Positions 51,946 through 62,862 of a stretch of DNA of 64,000 nucleotides are shown here, one piece after another. The notes beneath the pieces are model-generated. The model was not told the DNA's origin and did no database searches. It saw only the letters and a program-made list of their open reading frames with translations. The DNA lies in contig NC_054389.1 in the NCBI RefSeq assembly GCF_001625195.1, positions 7,870,520 through 7,934,519 of the forward strand. Direction: 5' to 3'. The position numbers and the translations under genes were made by a program. Source of the stretch: Drechmeria coniospora (Eukaryota; Ascomycota; Sordariomycetes; Hypocreales; Ophiocordycipitaceae). Every line of letters begins with the position of its first letter. Within the stretch, counting starts at the first letter, position 1.

Positions 51946-54600
51946 TGTAAGTACGGAGTACCGTACTTGTACTTGCGGAGAGCAGCGTGCACGCGAGCAC
52001 AGTGCAAGTATATGCACGGTACATGTACTTGCGGCAGAGGGCCTTCCTTCCTTTGGCCAAGGGGACGGGTCACGCCACAGGGTGACCCCGGCGTTTGCTG
52101 AGAGGAAGGAGATGACTGGCGCGCGATCCAAGGCGCAACTGCCGCCGGAACCACCTCCTCCTGTGGATGGGTCGGGAGGGAAGAAGAGGATGGACGGGCT
52201 GCCGGCGCAGCTTCCCAAGATGGATTTCACGCTTCCGCGACAAGCCGACGATCGGGTTCAAGATCTCTCCATCTCGCACGGCATTTCCTCGAGCCCGACC
52301 TTCTTGGGACCCAGCGGCGCGCATGGGAGGCGGCCTCGGCCGGTTTCGAGCCATCGACGCCCATACGTCAACCGGTCCTCGTGGTGGCCAGTTGTCAAGG
52401 CCCCCGATGAGCGCCTTTGGCCGACCCGTCGGTCCGATGCCAGGCCATCCTGTCATAGCATGCCCTGAATATGGCAAAGGTCCACGGAGGGCCGAGTATG
52501 GGGGCCGAGTACGGAGGGCAGAATCCACAGGCCCGGCTCTACTGATGCCGATTCGGATACATGCTCGTGCTGTGTGCAGTACATTGCTCTGCATATGCAC
52601 GACTACCAGCTCTTATTGCATAATGTATTACTATGAGCCCACGCACCGTCCCAGGAACACGGGGGTCCAGAGAATGGCCGCTTCCCACAAGGACGAACAG
52701 GTGCCGGTACATGTGCTCGTGGACGGCCGGGTCGTACGTGCTTGTGCTCGTACAGAATGGAGCCTTGTACTGTAGTTGCACGTACTGTAGTCGTAGGAGG
52801 TGGAAGAGGTTCGCGTGAAGTAGTACTCAATCGTGCAAGCAGTACTCCGTATTATTATGGAGCCATATTAATACAGGGCTAATAAGTACAATATTAATAC
52901 TTGCAATACCAAGACACTACTAATATTGCACGTACCGTAGTTGTACTCGCTGGCACGTGCAAGCACACACAAGCGGACGCACATGTATTATTATTCAGTA
53001 CATGAATGTACATGCAGAGTTCGCCAACAGGCAAGCATCAGCAGTAGGCACGGTGGTACAAAAGATGCGGATGCAAGTAGGTGTAGACACGATGCCTGCG
53101 ATGCTTGCCGTTGGTGAACGAGCAGATACTTGCTGCAGCTGTACAGTACTTGCAAGAAACATGGTGGACCAGAGGACACGATCCGGAGAATCGTGTCAAA
53201 GGCCAGATCTGTGCGAGCCTCCGCAGTAGCATCGCTGCATACGTTAGGTAAGTAAGTGGCTGCAAGTACTACTTGCACATGTACTTCAAAGTACGGAGAT
53301 TAATACTGTACAAGGGACATGGAGCAAAATGGAGAGAGACATCCACTTATTGCATGGAGTCATGTACATGTACATGTGCTGCAAGTACAGCATGCGCAAG
53401 TACTCAAGTACAGGACAACTATTACTCCGTACATGCACAAGACCTGCAGCAAGTCCCAACAAGTACTAGGTACTAAGTTGTAAGTGGCCGTAGGTGTACT
53501 TGCTTGCACCGCTCGTTCCTTGGACGCAAACATGCAAGTACTTGCATGTGCTTAATCAAGTACTGTACATGCAGCTTAGGCTGGTACTCGGTGGTACCTG
53601 GTTGAGCAAACACATAACAGTACGACTATAGGTGTGCTCGCCGTTGCGAAGCTGTACTTACAAACTACTGTACTTGTACTTACGGAGTATGTACTGCCGG
53701 GATGGAATTTGCACGTCGGTGCATTCCGCCCCCGCAGGAGAATCCACTTGCGGGGGACCTCGAGGCCTCAATTCCTCCGTACCGGCACCGACAAATCTGC
53801 CAGGCCCAGTGGTTCATCGTTGACAGGAACGATTTGGCCGAGGGCACATTCGTGGTGCCACGGCTCCCATCGCAACCAGCCCAGCCGGGACCCAATGGAC
53901 GGATAACCTGCTTGTCATACGTACCAGCAAGTATCCATAAGTACAGCGCTCCGTCCTCCGTCCCTACTTGCAAGTAGATGTACTTGTCAGTACACGCAGC
54001 ACTTATAGCAGTTGTATTACTTGTAGTTGTGCGTGCGTGCAGTATTACTCGTACAACTACTCGTACAGTACGTATTCATTCATAGTATAGCTGAAATTAC
54101 TTGTACAACTAAGTACAGTGCTCCGTTCAGTTGCATGCAGCACGTGACGGAGAATCCGTGGCGGAACAGAGGGCTGCGCTGGAGCGAGTACTGTAGTACA
54201 AGCAAGCAAGTAATACTAGCAAGTACCTAGTAGGTAGGTACGTGCAAGTGCAGCGAGTACTTGTAGGTCCTCGCAGTAACTGCAGTATGCCGATGTGCTC
54301 GACTACCGAAATTGCGTGCGCCTGGTATGACCAAGGGAAGTAGAATATGAGCGCTCAAGTGCGGAGTGAATCCTACTGTACTCCGTACTTGCCTATGCGA
54401 ATGCCGATGTGATGATTATTATTACCATGGCAGCGCTGAACTTGGGACGAATGTGATCGTGAGCACTTTAATACAGCAAGTACGACGATGCAGGTCAAGG
54501 ATGTGAGCACTTTAGTTGTAAGAACCATGATGAAAGCACCCTGCCCTGTATTACTCTGTACTGATTACTCCGTTTAGTGTGACAGAAATAGACCCAATGA
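51946..54600. repeat. GTAC-rich desert
   Basis: GTAC-dense segments at 51946-52040, 52540-53060, 53230-53720 and 53920-54600 alternate with ordinary-composition patches (52080-52520, 53720-53930). No supported gene; open frames overlap on both strands without codon bias. Confidence 0.7.
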
Positions 54601-54746
54601 CGGCTAAATTACACGGAAGGCTCAGTCGCCATTACGTAAGTATTTATGCTCCGCAAGGCCATGGGGAATTGGCTGTCACAAGCCTCAAGCCGTACAGTAC
54701 ATGCATGTACTTACTTGCAGCTGCACTGGTAACTCGTACGCTCCTC

Positions 54747-54912
54747 CTCCATGCTACAGTGCTCCCCGCCTCCATGCTACAGTGCTCCCCGCTCCCCGCC
54801 TCCATGCCACAGTGCTCTCCGCATCCATGCTACAGTACTCTCCGCCTCCATGCTACAATACTCTCCGCCTCCATGCCACAGTACTCTCCGCCTCCATGGT
54901 ACAGTGCTCTCC
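54747..54912. repeat. Tandem array 'cctccatgctacagt.ctc'
   Basis: Seven or eight copies of a 22-23 nt unit, 'cgcctccatgctacagtactctc' with small variants (one copy has an 8-nt internal duplication). The reading frames through it are repeat translations only. Confidence 0.88.
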
Positions 54913-56472
54913 TCCTTACCTGCTGCCCCCCCCCCAACAACCTTGCGAGCTCACCAACGCCGTGCACGTGGACGTCTACATGCGCCGCAACCGTGCAGCT
55001 AGCACACGGAAATAGACACTCGCAAGCTTACTGTGCATGACATGTACGTGCTGACACGGATGCTATGCTTGCCATCAAGTGCTCACGGTGGAAGCTGTCC
55101 TGGCCACGGACGAGCGACAGAGGAGCGCACGCTGTCTCGTCGGTGGCAGCTTGCCGTCGCGCAATCCGTCCACGTGGCCCCTCTTGCTCGCATCTCCTCA
55201 TCTGATACCCCGTACGACGCCTCGCAAAGGATTCGAACGTCGTCGTCTACGATCGCCATGATAAGCCGACCCACCGGGTCAACGGCGGAGCCAAGCCGGC
55301 GTGGCCAGGGGCGAAGGAGCGCAGGGTAGGGCATCGATGCTTGTCTCGGCCACCAGCACCAGGTACCACTTGCGCTAGTACGCACGCCGATGCCAAAAGG
55401 GGGGGACCTCGCCACTCCCGCCGCTTCAGCCGTCCCTGGCCCAGGGACAGCCCTGCCCGACGCCGACGCTCTTCCGGGGTCTAGCACCGAAACATGATTT
55501 TTTTCCTTTCCATTTCTTCCTGCCGACGACCTGACGCTTGCGAGGAAGAGGAAGGTTGCGGGGGAGACGGCGAGAGACGAAAGCTCCAAGCTGGAATGTC
55601 GGTCATGTCCCACCAAGACGAACGGAGGGCGCCTCGACGGTATAAGTACGGACAAGGCCATGTATGGTACCTTACAGCTGGTCCCAAGGCCGGTCCGGTC
55701 GTTTGCACGTACAGCCGTGGCGTCCGCGGTACCGGAACCGACGCCATCATCGTAGAGTTTGATCGCTAGCAAAATTCAAAACATGACGGTGGTGAGTGTG
55801 GCGCCGACGAAGCCCAAGTGCGGTGCGGCCCCAACCCGTACCCGCACGGCAGTGCTCAGACGAGAGAGGGCATCTGCGAGAATGGCACGGCATAGCATCG
55901 CCCTTCGGCCGTTGCCCCTGATTTTGCCAACAATAAAAAAGCTCCCATTTCATTTTGGCATGAGCGGTGTCAAGTACAGGCTCGCGTGGTTGGGTTGACT
56001 CTTGCTGCGTTCTGGAAAAGCGGACCTTGACTCGCCATGGTACCTTCGCAGCGCCCGCTGGGCCTATCACATCCTCAGGGGAGCTTTTGCTCCGGCCTTT
56101 ACACATGGCTCATTGCTCGGTCGCAAGTCTGCTTCAAATGCGCGTGCATCTGCACCCAAGTAGGCAGGATGTCTCCCCTGTCTCCCTGCCTGCCGGCCTG
56201 CCTGCCTGCCTGCCGGCCTGCCTGCCTGCCTGCCTGCCTGCCTGCCGGCCGACATTTGCCCTTACTGGCCGCCCTTCGTGCTCCCTGCCCCAGCGCAAGC
56301 CTGTCTCTACCGGCGTCTCAGCGGTCGACCTGCTGTCGAGTCCACCGTATTCATCCTGTAGCAGACACCGAGCAGCGCAGTCCAGTGCTGTTCTCCAAGA
56401 CTGCCAACCAACTCCTGCCTCCTCCGTCCTCTGTCCCTCCCACTCCTTCCCCCCCCTCTCTCTGTCTCTTTC

Positions 56473-56478
<6 letters not shown>
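54913..56478. other. Intergenic with a 'cctgcctgcctg' array
   Basis: No supported gene. The minus-strand frame 55083-55772 starts with TTG and has no family motif. A (CCTG)n-type array interrupted by CCGG lies at 56185-56250. C/T content rises from about 56400 as the leader of the next gene begins. Confidence 0.45.

Positions 56479-56557
<79 letters not shown>
56479..56557. repeat. (CT)n microsatellite
   Basis: About 39 uninterrupted CT dinucleotides, embedded in a C/T-rich stretch of about 300 nt (56440-56740) upstream of a small Cys-rich gene. Length is likely variable between strains. Confidence 0.95.
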
Positions 56558-56560
<3 letters not shown>

Positions 56561-56855
56561 CTTACTCTTATATTCTGTCGCTTTCTCTCGCTTTCTTTCC
56601 CTCTCTCGCTTTCTCGCCTCCCCCTCTCTTTCTCTCTCGCTCCTCCTATCTCTCGTCTCCCTCCAACTTTCTCGCTCTCATCCACCCCCTTTCCCATACT
56701 CTCTCTCGTCCTCGCCGAAAGTATTCTCTCAACCCAACGGACGAGAAGCTGGTTTTTGCCGTCTCATGCTGCCGCAGCAGAGGCGTCGTCGCCCTTCCTC
56801 CCTTCCATGGCCCTTCCCTCTCCCCTAAAGTGAAGGGAAGCGTCATTCGCGATAA

Positions 56856-57053
56856 ATGTGCACGGAGCATACGGCTGAATGCCAAGTCTGCCGGAAGGAG
56901 TATCTCGTCTATGTTGCCTTCTGCCACGACTTCCGCCCGCCCCTAGTCGCCTGTCCCAACGGGACCGTCGTTGCTTGCGAGGAAATGCGTGACCGACAGT
57001 GTCCGAGCCCAGTCTGTCCGAACAGCTTACGAGGTGGTTGCCGGCTCATGTGA
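56856..57053 (+). CDS. Small Cys-rich protein
   Basis: Single exon, 65 aa, with nine cysteines (residues 2, 9, 12, 23, 33, 41, 49, 54, 62) and no signal peptide. The spacing ('CQVCRKEY', 'AFCHDFRPP', 'ACPNGTVVACEE', 'QCPSPVCPN') resembles small cytosolic zinc-binding proteins common among ascomycete hypotheticals. The metal role is inferred. Third codon positions favour C/G. The long pyrimidine-rich tract upstream fits a promoter/leader, and the stop lies 109 bp from the 3' end of the convergent NAD(P)HX epimerase gene, a normal convergent arrangement. Confidence 0.6.
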   Translation: MCTEHTAECQVCRKEYLVYVAFCHDFRPPLVACPNGTVVACEEMRDRQCPSPVCPNSLRGGCRLM

Positions 57054-57162
57054 CGAGACGGAGGGGAGACTGCTGCCGCCAGGGGAAAATCAAAAGGAAA
57101 CGACGACGAAGAGACGGCAGATCATCGCAGATGAATGTTCCTCGAGTGGCGTATCCAGATAT

Positions 57163-58553
57163 TCAAAGTTTTTCAACCGCCGATGAAACTTCGACAACTT
57201 GGTCCATGCCTTCGTACTCGGGAATGTCAACGGCATATTTCTCCGCCATGGAGGGCGAGACGAATCTGAGAACGAACTCGGTCATGATTATTGCCAGTCA
57301 AACTCGGAAGCAAGCGTACGTACCGTCCGCCGACGAAATGGCGGCCCCTGAAGTACCTCGACAGTGGCTTCGGCGCAGTCAGGCTGACGAGCGCGGTAGG
57401 CATGAAGGAGCTTCCCAGGCCGGACCTAGCTGGACCGTCTTCGATGTCCCATGACGACGGCGCGTCCACTGAGGTGACGGGCAATTTTGTCTCCTCGAGG
57501 GCCTTGATGACGGCTGGAAACGGCTCTCGAATCTCGCCAGAGAAACTGAATCCTGGTCTTGCGTCAGCGTCATTGGGGTGGTGAGGAGACGTCAGCGCGA
57601 CGGCCTCACGAACCGAAGATGGCGTCGACGACATGGTCCGTCGATGTCATGGCTGTTTTGAAATCATCGACAAAGGGAACCTCGAGGTCCTCAAGTTGCT
57701 TGACGAGACGCTGAATAATGAAATGAGCATCTACTTTGGAGTTTGGAGTGACTTGCGACGACATGGCAGCAAGGGGCAGCATGGAGGAAGAGAAAATGGT
57801 TCTCAGGCGGCAAGCAGGCAACGATGGCTCCGTACGCAGATTTCCGCTTCTCAATACTCGCAACAAAATGGACAGACCGACATGGACGGCTCGAATCCAA
57901 ATTCAAAAGCCAAAGACGAATAGATGACCCGTGCGTGAAGTACCTACTTGAAACAATTCATTCTTGGACCTTTTCGGGTAGAATATGGACGGCTTGTAGC
58001 CGTAGTAGTATAGATGGCGTGCGGCCACAAGGCCATCGCCCCCTACAGGACGATGGGGTTAGTCGTCGCGGAGCATGGGGGCCGCCGGTTTCAACGGAAT
58101 ATGACATCGACAACTTGCCATTGTTACCAGGTCCAACCGCGACGAGGATCCGGCGCCCCTCACTCAAGGGGTGCACACGAAAAACTGATGGTTGTCAGAG
58201 GAGGGAATACTCGGCCGAGTGACGAGGACCCGCGAACCTGCCTGCGAGACCGAGAGGCCTGCGAGCTCCATGAGCTGATCGATGGAAAAGGCACAGGTGC
58301 TCATGAGCTCCTGATCCAGCGCAGCGGCTGCCTTGGCTCCCAACGTCTGCACCCGAGGGGGCGAGAAGTCAGTGAGGACGCAGAGACGTAGCCTTGATTG
58401 TTCCTGTAGCAGCATTTTCGTGGGAGGATGGATACTGGGAGGATGGATAGTGGGAGTATGGATAGTAGGAGGATGTTTCGTGGGAGGATGTTTCGTGGGA
58501 GGGGATATCAGTCGAGGCACCGAGGACAATGGCTATCTCACCTTGAGGGCCAT
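57163..58553 (-). CDS. NNR1: NAD(P)H-hydrate epimerase (YjeF_N/AIBP family)
   Basis: Repairs damaged NAD(P)HX by interconverting its R and S epimers. Minus-strand exons 58553-58542, 58346-58238, 58184-58119, 58042-57948, 57710-57614, 57552-57324 and 57265-57163 give 236 aa, the family's usual size. Landmarks in order: '[18 protein letters not shown]', '[15 protein letters not shown]', '[20 protein letters not shown]' (nucleotide and metal-binding loop), 'VVDAIFGFSFSGE', '[14 protein letters not shown]' and '[20 protein letters not shown]'. Five of the six introns are GT-AG. The third (58118-58043) starts GC (GCAAGT), the standard GC-AG class; only this restores 'GNNGGDG'. Intron 1 (195 nt) contains a minisatellite and intron 4 is long (237 nt). 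Likely dual cytosolic/mitochondrial. Confidence 0.92.
58416..58503. repeat. Minisatellite inside NNR1 intron 1
   Basis: On the gene strand, 'tcccacgaaacatcc' and 'tcc.actatccatac/tcc' alternate for about 88 bp, a unit of 14-15 nt in six copies. It makes up nearly half of the intron and leaves splice sites and branch region untouched. Confidence 0.85.
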
Positions 58554-58968
58554 TATAGCCGACGTGGGTCGAGAGAAGGCTCGAAATATCAACCAGAGGT
58601 TATCTTGATTCGCACGGCAGCGAAAAATGCCCGTTCTTACCAAGGAGTCATTGGTAGATGGCAAGAAACAAGAGGGAAGATGGGATGAGGTTGTTGCCGG
58701 CACTGAAACGAACGTCGATGTCACTGACCCATCAAGCCTTCCCCTAAGTAGTCGGGACACACACCGCCTAGTGCTGACCTAATGAGTGCGGCCCGCAGCA
58801 GCGACTTGCTACGGCCAGCAGCAAGGTGGGCAGGCTGACAAAAGCTCGGCGCGGGGAAACCCAGCTCCGGCCCAGGTCCCACATCTCGAAGCTGCGCAGA
58901 CGCATCACAGACATGGTCGGAACACGGCCTGTTTGCACGACAAGACAAGACAACCGACAGCAGCGACC
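58554..58968. promoter_or_regulatory. Bidirectional promoter between NNR1 and MRPS16
   Basis: 415 bp separating two divergent starts. No other gene is supported. Both genes have mitochondrial relevance, so co-regulation is plausible, but no specific site was identified. Confidence 0.55.
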
Positions 58969-59386
58969 ATGGTTGTCAAGATTCGACTCGCCCGCTTCGG
59001 GCGTCGAAACTCACCATTTTACAACATCGTCGTCGCCCACGCTCGGTTCGTCCCCTCACGGCGTCTTGGTTGGGCGAAGCCAGAGGACACGAGGCCCTAA
59101 CAAAAGACTTCATGACAGAATGGCACGCAACGCCCGACCCCTCGAAGTCCTCGGCACGTACGACCCCGTGCCCAAGCCCGACCCTTACGACACGTCGGGC
59201 GCCCTGCACAAGGACATCAAGCTCGACACGCAGCGCGCGCGCTACTGGGTCGGCGTCGGCGCCCAGCCCACCGATACCGCTTGGCGGCTGCTGTCCATGG
59301 TCGGCATCCTGCCGAAGAAGGACTTTGGGCCCAAGGATAATGCGAAAAAGGGCGAGGTCAAGGCAGGCGAGGTGAGGATTCGCTGA
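58969..59386 (+). CDS. MRPS16: Mitochondrial small-subunit ribosomal protein bS16m
   Basis: Structural protein of the mitochondrial 37S ribosomal subunit. Exons 58969-59045 and 59119-59386 give 114 aa. The 73-nt intron has a GTTCGT donor, a CTAAC branch at 59097-59101 and a CAG acceptor, and splits an Arg codon. The N-terminus 'MVVKIRLARFGRRNSPFYNI' is the classic S16 signature, followed by 'RPLEVLGTYDPVPKP' and 'RARYWVGVGAQPTDTAWRLL'. The tail is short and Lys-rich. Length fits fungal mitochondrial S16. The small size and lack of a long presequence are normal for this protein. Confidence 0.95.
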
Positions 59387-59905
59387 TGGCCGCCGCCCCG
59401 TCGTTGTACGATGTCGTCTTTTGAGCATTTCATGGCGTTTATTTGGGGATTCGATATGTACGACGCCATGCCGTCGCCTTTTTCTTGTACGGAGTATCCA
59501 TGTGCAGATGCGGTGGAAGCAAAGCCACGCGACAGGCCATTATGAAGTAGATTCTTTGCCACCACTCGGTCTAGCTGTCCTCGAAAAAAAAAGATTACAT
59601 GGCAAATGAGAACGCTCCAGCTCCGGCCCCGGCTCCGGCATCTCGTTCCACAGGTGCCACCCTCCCATCGCTTGGTACGAGGTTGTTCGTTCCCCCCAAT
59701 CATGCGTACCCAAGTCACAGAACATGCCGAATCGACGCCCACGGTTGCGTGGACGCAATAACCAAAACGGCGGGGGAAAAGCCGGCAAAAGACAAATGAT
59801 TCCACAAACTCCATTGATGCCACGGCCCAACCAGCGGTCCACGAGCCTGTAGCAAGCTCATTCATTCCTGCGGCAAAACCTGTCGGTCGAGCCGGCAAGG
59901 CAAAG
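59387..59905. other. Shared 3' region between MRPS16 and the transporter
   Basis: Convergent 3' ends with mixed composition. 'gtacggagtat' at 59487-59497 is an isolated copy of the GTAC-type phrase. An A-run lies at 59585-59592, and 'ccggccccggctccggc' at 59622-59638. No gene. Confidence 0.45.
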
Positions 59906-62017
59906 TTACCGGGCGACGGCGAAGAAAATGTTCATGATCAAGCACACCGTCATGACGACGATGCCGTATATGGCGAGGCAGAGAGAAAGCTTTCGGATCA
60001 TGGTCTGATCGAGCTGCTCCAGGTCCCACCGCCACTTTCGTCGCCAGCGCCAGCGCGTCCAGGGGGAGGCGCCGCTGCTGTCGCTTCGCAGGCTGTCGCT
60101 GCTCCGGGCGAGCGCGCTGCCCCCGTCCTCGTCCGACTCGCTGTCGTCGTCCATGTCATCGTCCGACTTCATCAGTCGCTGGTGATGAGCGCTCTCCGGG
60201 TCGCTGATCTTGTAGTAGAACAGGCCGGGCAGGATGAAGCTGATGGACGTCGAGCCCGTGCTGCCGACGAAGGCGAGGACGCGATCCAGGCTGCTCACCG
60301 ACAGCGAGGTGACGTACGCCAAGGTGAGGATGAGCGTGGTGAGAAGGGCGAAGCGGGCGTCGGATAGGGTGGGGGCGCTTCCGTGGTCGCCACGCGGCGT
60401 CGACAGCAGGTTCGGGGGCGAGCCGGGGAGACCGGATCCGGCGGCGAATCGATTCGGCCTCCACTTGAGGACGGCGTCGAGCGAGGCGCGGCAAGGGTGC
60501 ACCTGCAGCGGGATGGAGAAGAGGACGAGGACGACGATGGCGGCCTTGCCGATGGTGGAGGCGACGCCGGTCGGGTCTGGCGACGGTCAGATCGGGCGTC
60601 GGCTCTGGCGGGCGGCACGGGGAGGGGAGTCTTACACATGGAGACGATGTTGCCGACGATGGCGTTGCCAAAGGTGAGATAGCCGGTGATGGCGACGACG
60701 ACGTACATGCATGCGGCGGAACCGATGCTCGAGCCGATGACGCCGACGATGCTCGGCGGAGAGTTGTCCTTGATCTCGTTCATGATGGAAAACATCTGCG
60801 GCCATGCATCAGCGACAAGCAAGCAAACCACGGGCGAGGCTCCGGGGGTGGACGAGACGCACGTTCTGGTGGCAGGTGTAGGCGAAGACGACGACGGGCA
60901 GCGCGCTCAGCGTCGGGACGATGCCGGCCCAATGCACGACGAGGATGTCGTCCGGGTCCGCGTGGCCGTCCGAGGCGAAGTGGTAGATGACCAGGATGAC
61001 GAGGTAGCCGATGGAGACGAGAGCGATGATGCTCGTGTACTTGAGCGAGTCCAGGCGGCGGAGGAAGCTCAGGGGAATGACGAGGAGCATAAAGGCCGTG
61101 ATCCAAAAGTGCCGGTCGACGAGGTAGGCGATCTCGGACGCGCGGCTGTTGAAGCCCAGCATGACGCCGGGCATGAGGTCGCCGATGATGATCATGTAGG
61201 AGACGGCGACGCCGAAGCACTTGACGGCGATGGCGAGGTCAAAGATGACGGCGGCGTTGGGGTAGGTGATCTGCGAGAGGGCGAAGAAGGAGGACGTGCC
61301 CCGATCGAGGTAGCGGGCGCATTTGGACTGAAGGAAGAGGCCGAAGGAGGCGGTGACGCCGGACCACAGGATGAGCACGACGCCCAGCATGATTCCCATG
61401 TGAGACATGACCGAGGGCATGGCGAGAGTGCCGGCACCGACGACTGCCGCGGCCACCTGTCAGTACGCGAGCGAGCGGAGGGCGGCGGCGACGGCGATGG
61501 TACGAACTCGTGTTTAGGAGATTGACGATGCTGCTGATGGTCGAGGCTTGGCCATGGCTGCCTTCCTTGGTTCCGCGTTTTCGCGTCCTGCCGGATGGCC
61601 ATGGTTAGACGGCACAGCGCAAGGAACGGTGAGAATGGAACATGGGCGAGGCGAGGCGAGGAGACTGAGGATTGGGGGAAGGGAGAGGGGAGAGGGGAGA
61701 GGGGAGAGCGAAGAGAGGAGAGGGGTGAGCGAAGAGAGGAGAGGGGAGAGCGAAGAGAAGGAGAGGGGAGAGCGAAGAGAGGAGAGGGGAGAGCGAAGAG
61801 AGGAGAGGGAAGAGCAGAGAGAGGAGAGGGGAGAGCGAAGAGAGGAAAGGGGAGAGAGGGTGGAGGTGAGGGGAGGAGAGGGGCGAGGAGAGAGGAGAGA
61901 GGAGGAGGAGAGGGGAGGTGAGTGGTGAGAGGGGAGGGGAGGGGAGCAGCTGGGCAGTTACCTCGATATGTTACGGACGCTGGCACCATCAGGGACGGTG
62001 GTCGCGTAGGTCGCCAT
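59906..62017 (-). CDS. Vacuolar-type amino-acid transporter (AAAP family, Avt6/Avt7-like)
   Basis: Polytopic amino-acid/proton transporter, probably exporting neutral or acidic amino acids from the vacuole. Minus-strand exons 62017-61962, 61587-61508, 61443-60863, 60795-60636 and 60576-59906 give 515 aa; introns are 374, 64, 67 and 59 nt. A short hydrophilic N-terminus ('MATYATTVPDGASVRN') leads into 'SSIVNLLNTIVGAGTLAMPS', the family's first helix, split by intron 2. About ten to eleven hydrophobic segments follow, including 'VVVFAYTCHQN' and 'GYLTFGNAIVGNIVSM'. An acidic Ser/Asp-rich loop ('SDDDMDDDSESDEDGG') precedes the last helix. Exon 1 was placed by its ATG, the GTAACT donor and frame; intron 1 consists largely of a polypyrimidine minisatellite. 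Confidence 0.87.
61672..61945. repeat. Polypurine/polypyrimidine minisatellite in transporter intron 1
   Basis: The plus strand is almost pure A/G: 'gagaggggagagcgaagagag' variants repeat more than ten times with a period near 19-24 nt. On the transporter strand it is a C/T tract inside intron 1. Splice sites lie outside it. Such strand-asymmetric mirror sequence could form triplex DNA; that is inference. Confidence 0.88.
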
Positions 62018-62862
62018 CGTGAGTGGGCAGCCAGACGGCGCTGCGCGAGGTTGCGTCGTCGGGATGTGCGCTCACCGTGTCCCGGCCAGCCGTGAGCAGG
62101 TAGGTCATGTGGCCAAGAGGCCTCTGTGCGCTGTCGTCTCGCAATCGGAGCCGATGAGCTGGCCAGGGACCGAGGAGAGCGTCTGGCTCGTCTCCGGGGA
62201 CGCCTCCAGGAGCCGGTAGCGGAAGTGATGCCGCTTCGTCGTCGGCCAAGACGACGACGATGGGGACGATGGTCGTCGGCGCTCAACGTCGTGCTCGTGG
62301 CGGAAGTTTGGCCTGATTGCTTGCGTGCTGACGCTGCTCACGTGCGTGCATGGCCAGGAGAGGAGGAGCAAAGTATCGAGCGTGGTGGAAGCGACAGGAT
62401 GGATTGAATCTCGAACTTCGAAGGGAGGGGACGCTGCGAGACCTGAGGTTGTCCAGACCATCCAAGAGATGAGATGTGTCCGACCAGGCCGCGAACCGGC
62501 CAAGCCAGGTCCCAGCAGGGGCTCGCCAGGAGGGTCCGTCAGTGGCCCGCTCGGCATGATGGCGGGGGGTGGCCTCCTGGAGAGGGAGGCTGGCCAATCA
62601 AGCGCCGCCGTCCGTCCCTCTCCAACCCCATCCGGGAACCCACCAACCCTACTGTAGAGTCCTACCTACCGTCGTACTAACCTAATACCTGGCAGCTAAG
62701 ACTAGCTAGACCAACGACCCCCCCCCCCCCGAAGGACAGCACATGCCTCCTCAACACGCGTTACGCGGCGCGATATCGTCGCCTTCATTCCGTTCCATCC
62801 TCCCATCCTGCATCTCCCATCCCGCGGCCCGCGCCATTCAAACGGCCATTCATTCGATAGCT
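62018..62862. other. Upstream region of the transporter
   Basis: No supported gene; frames on both strands are open in places but lack ATG starts or motifs. A C-run of 12 lies at 62719-62730. A region with 'ctacctaccgtcgtactaacctaata' (62660-62690) resembles the edge of a GTAC-type tract. Confidence 0.45.

Noticed and set aside
55083..55772. 229-codon minus-strand frame, and 'gttcgaatcc' near 55231 as a tRNA T-arm
   Set aside because: The frame starts with TTG and has no motif. The T-arm-like string has no matching stem or anticodon arm around it.
56037..56833. Long frames through the CT and CCTG arrays
   Set aside because: Serine/leucine and cysteine/leucine repeats are direct translations of the microsatellites.
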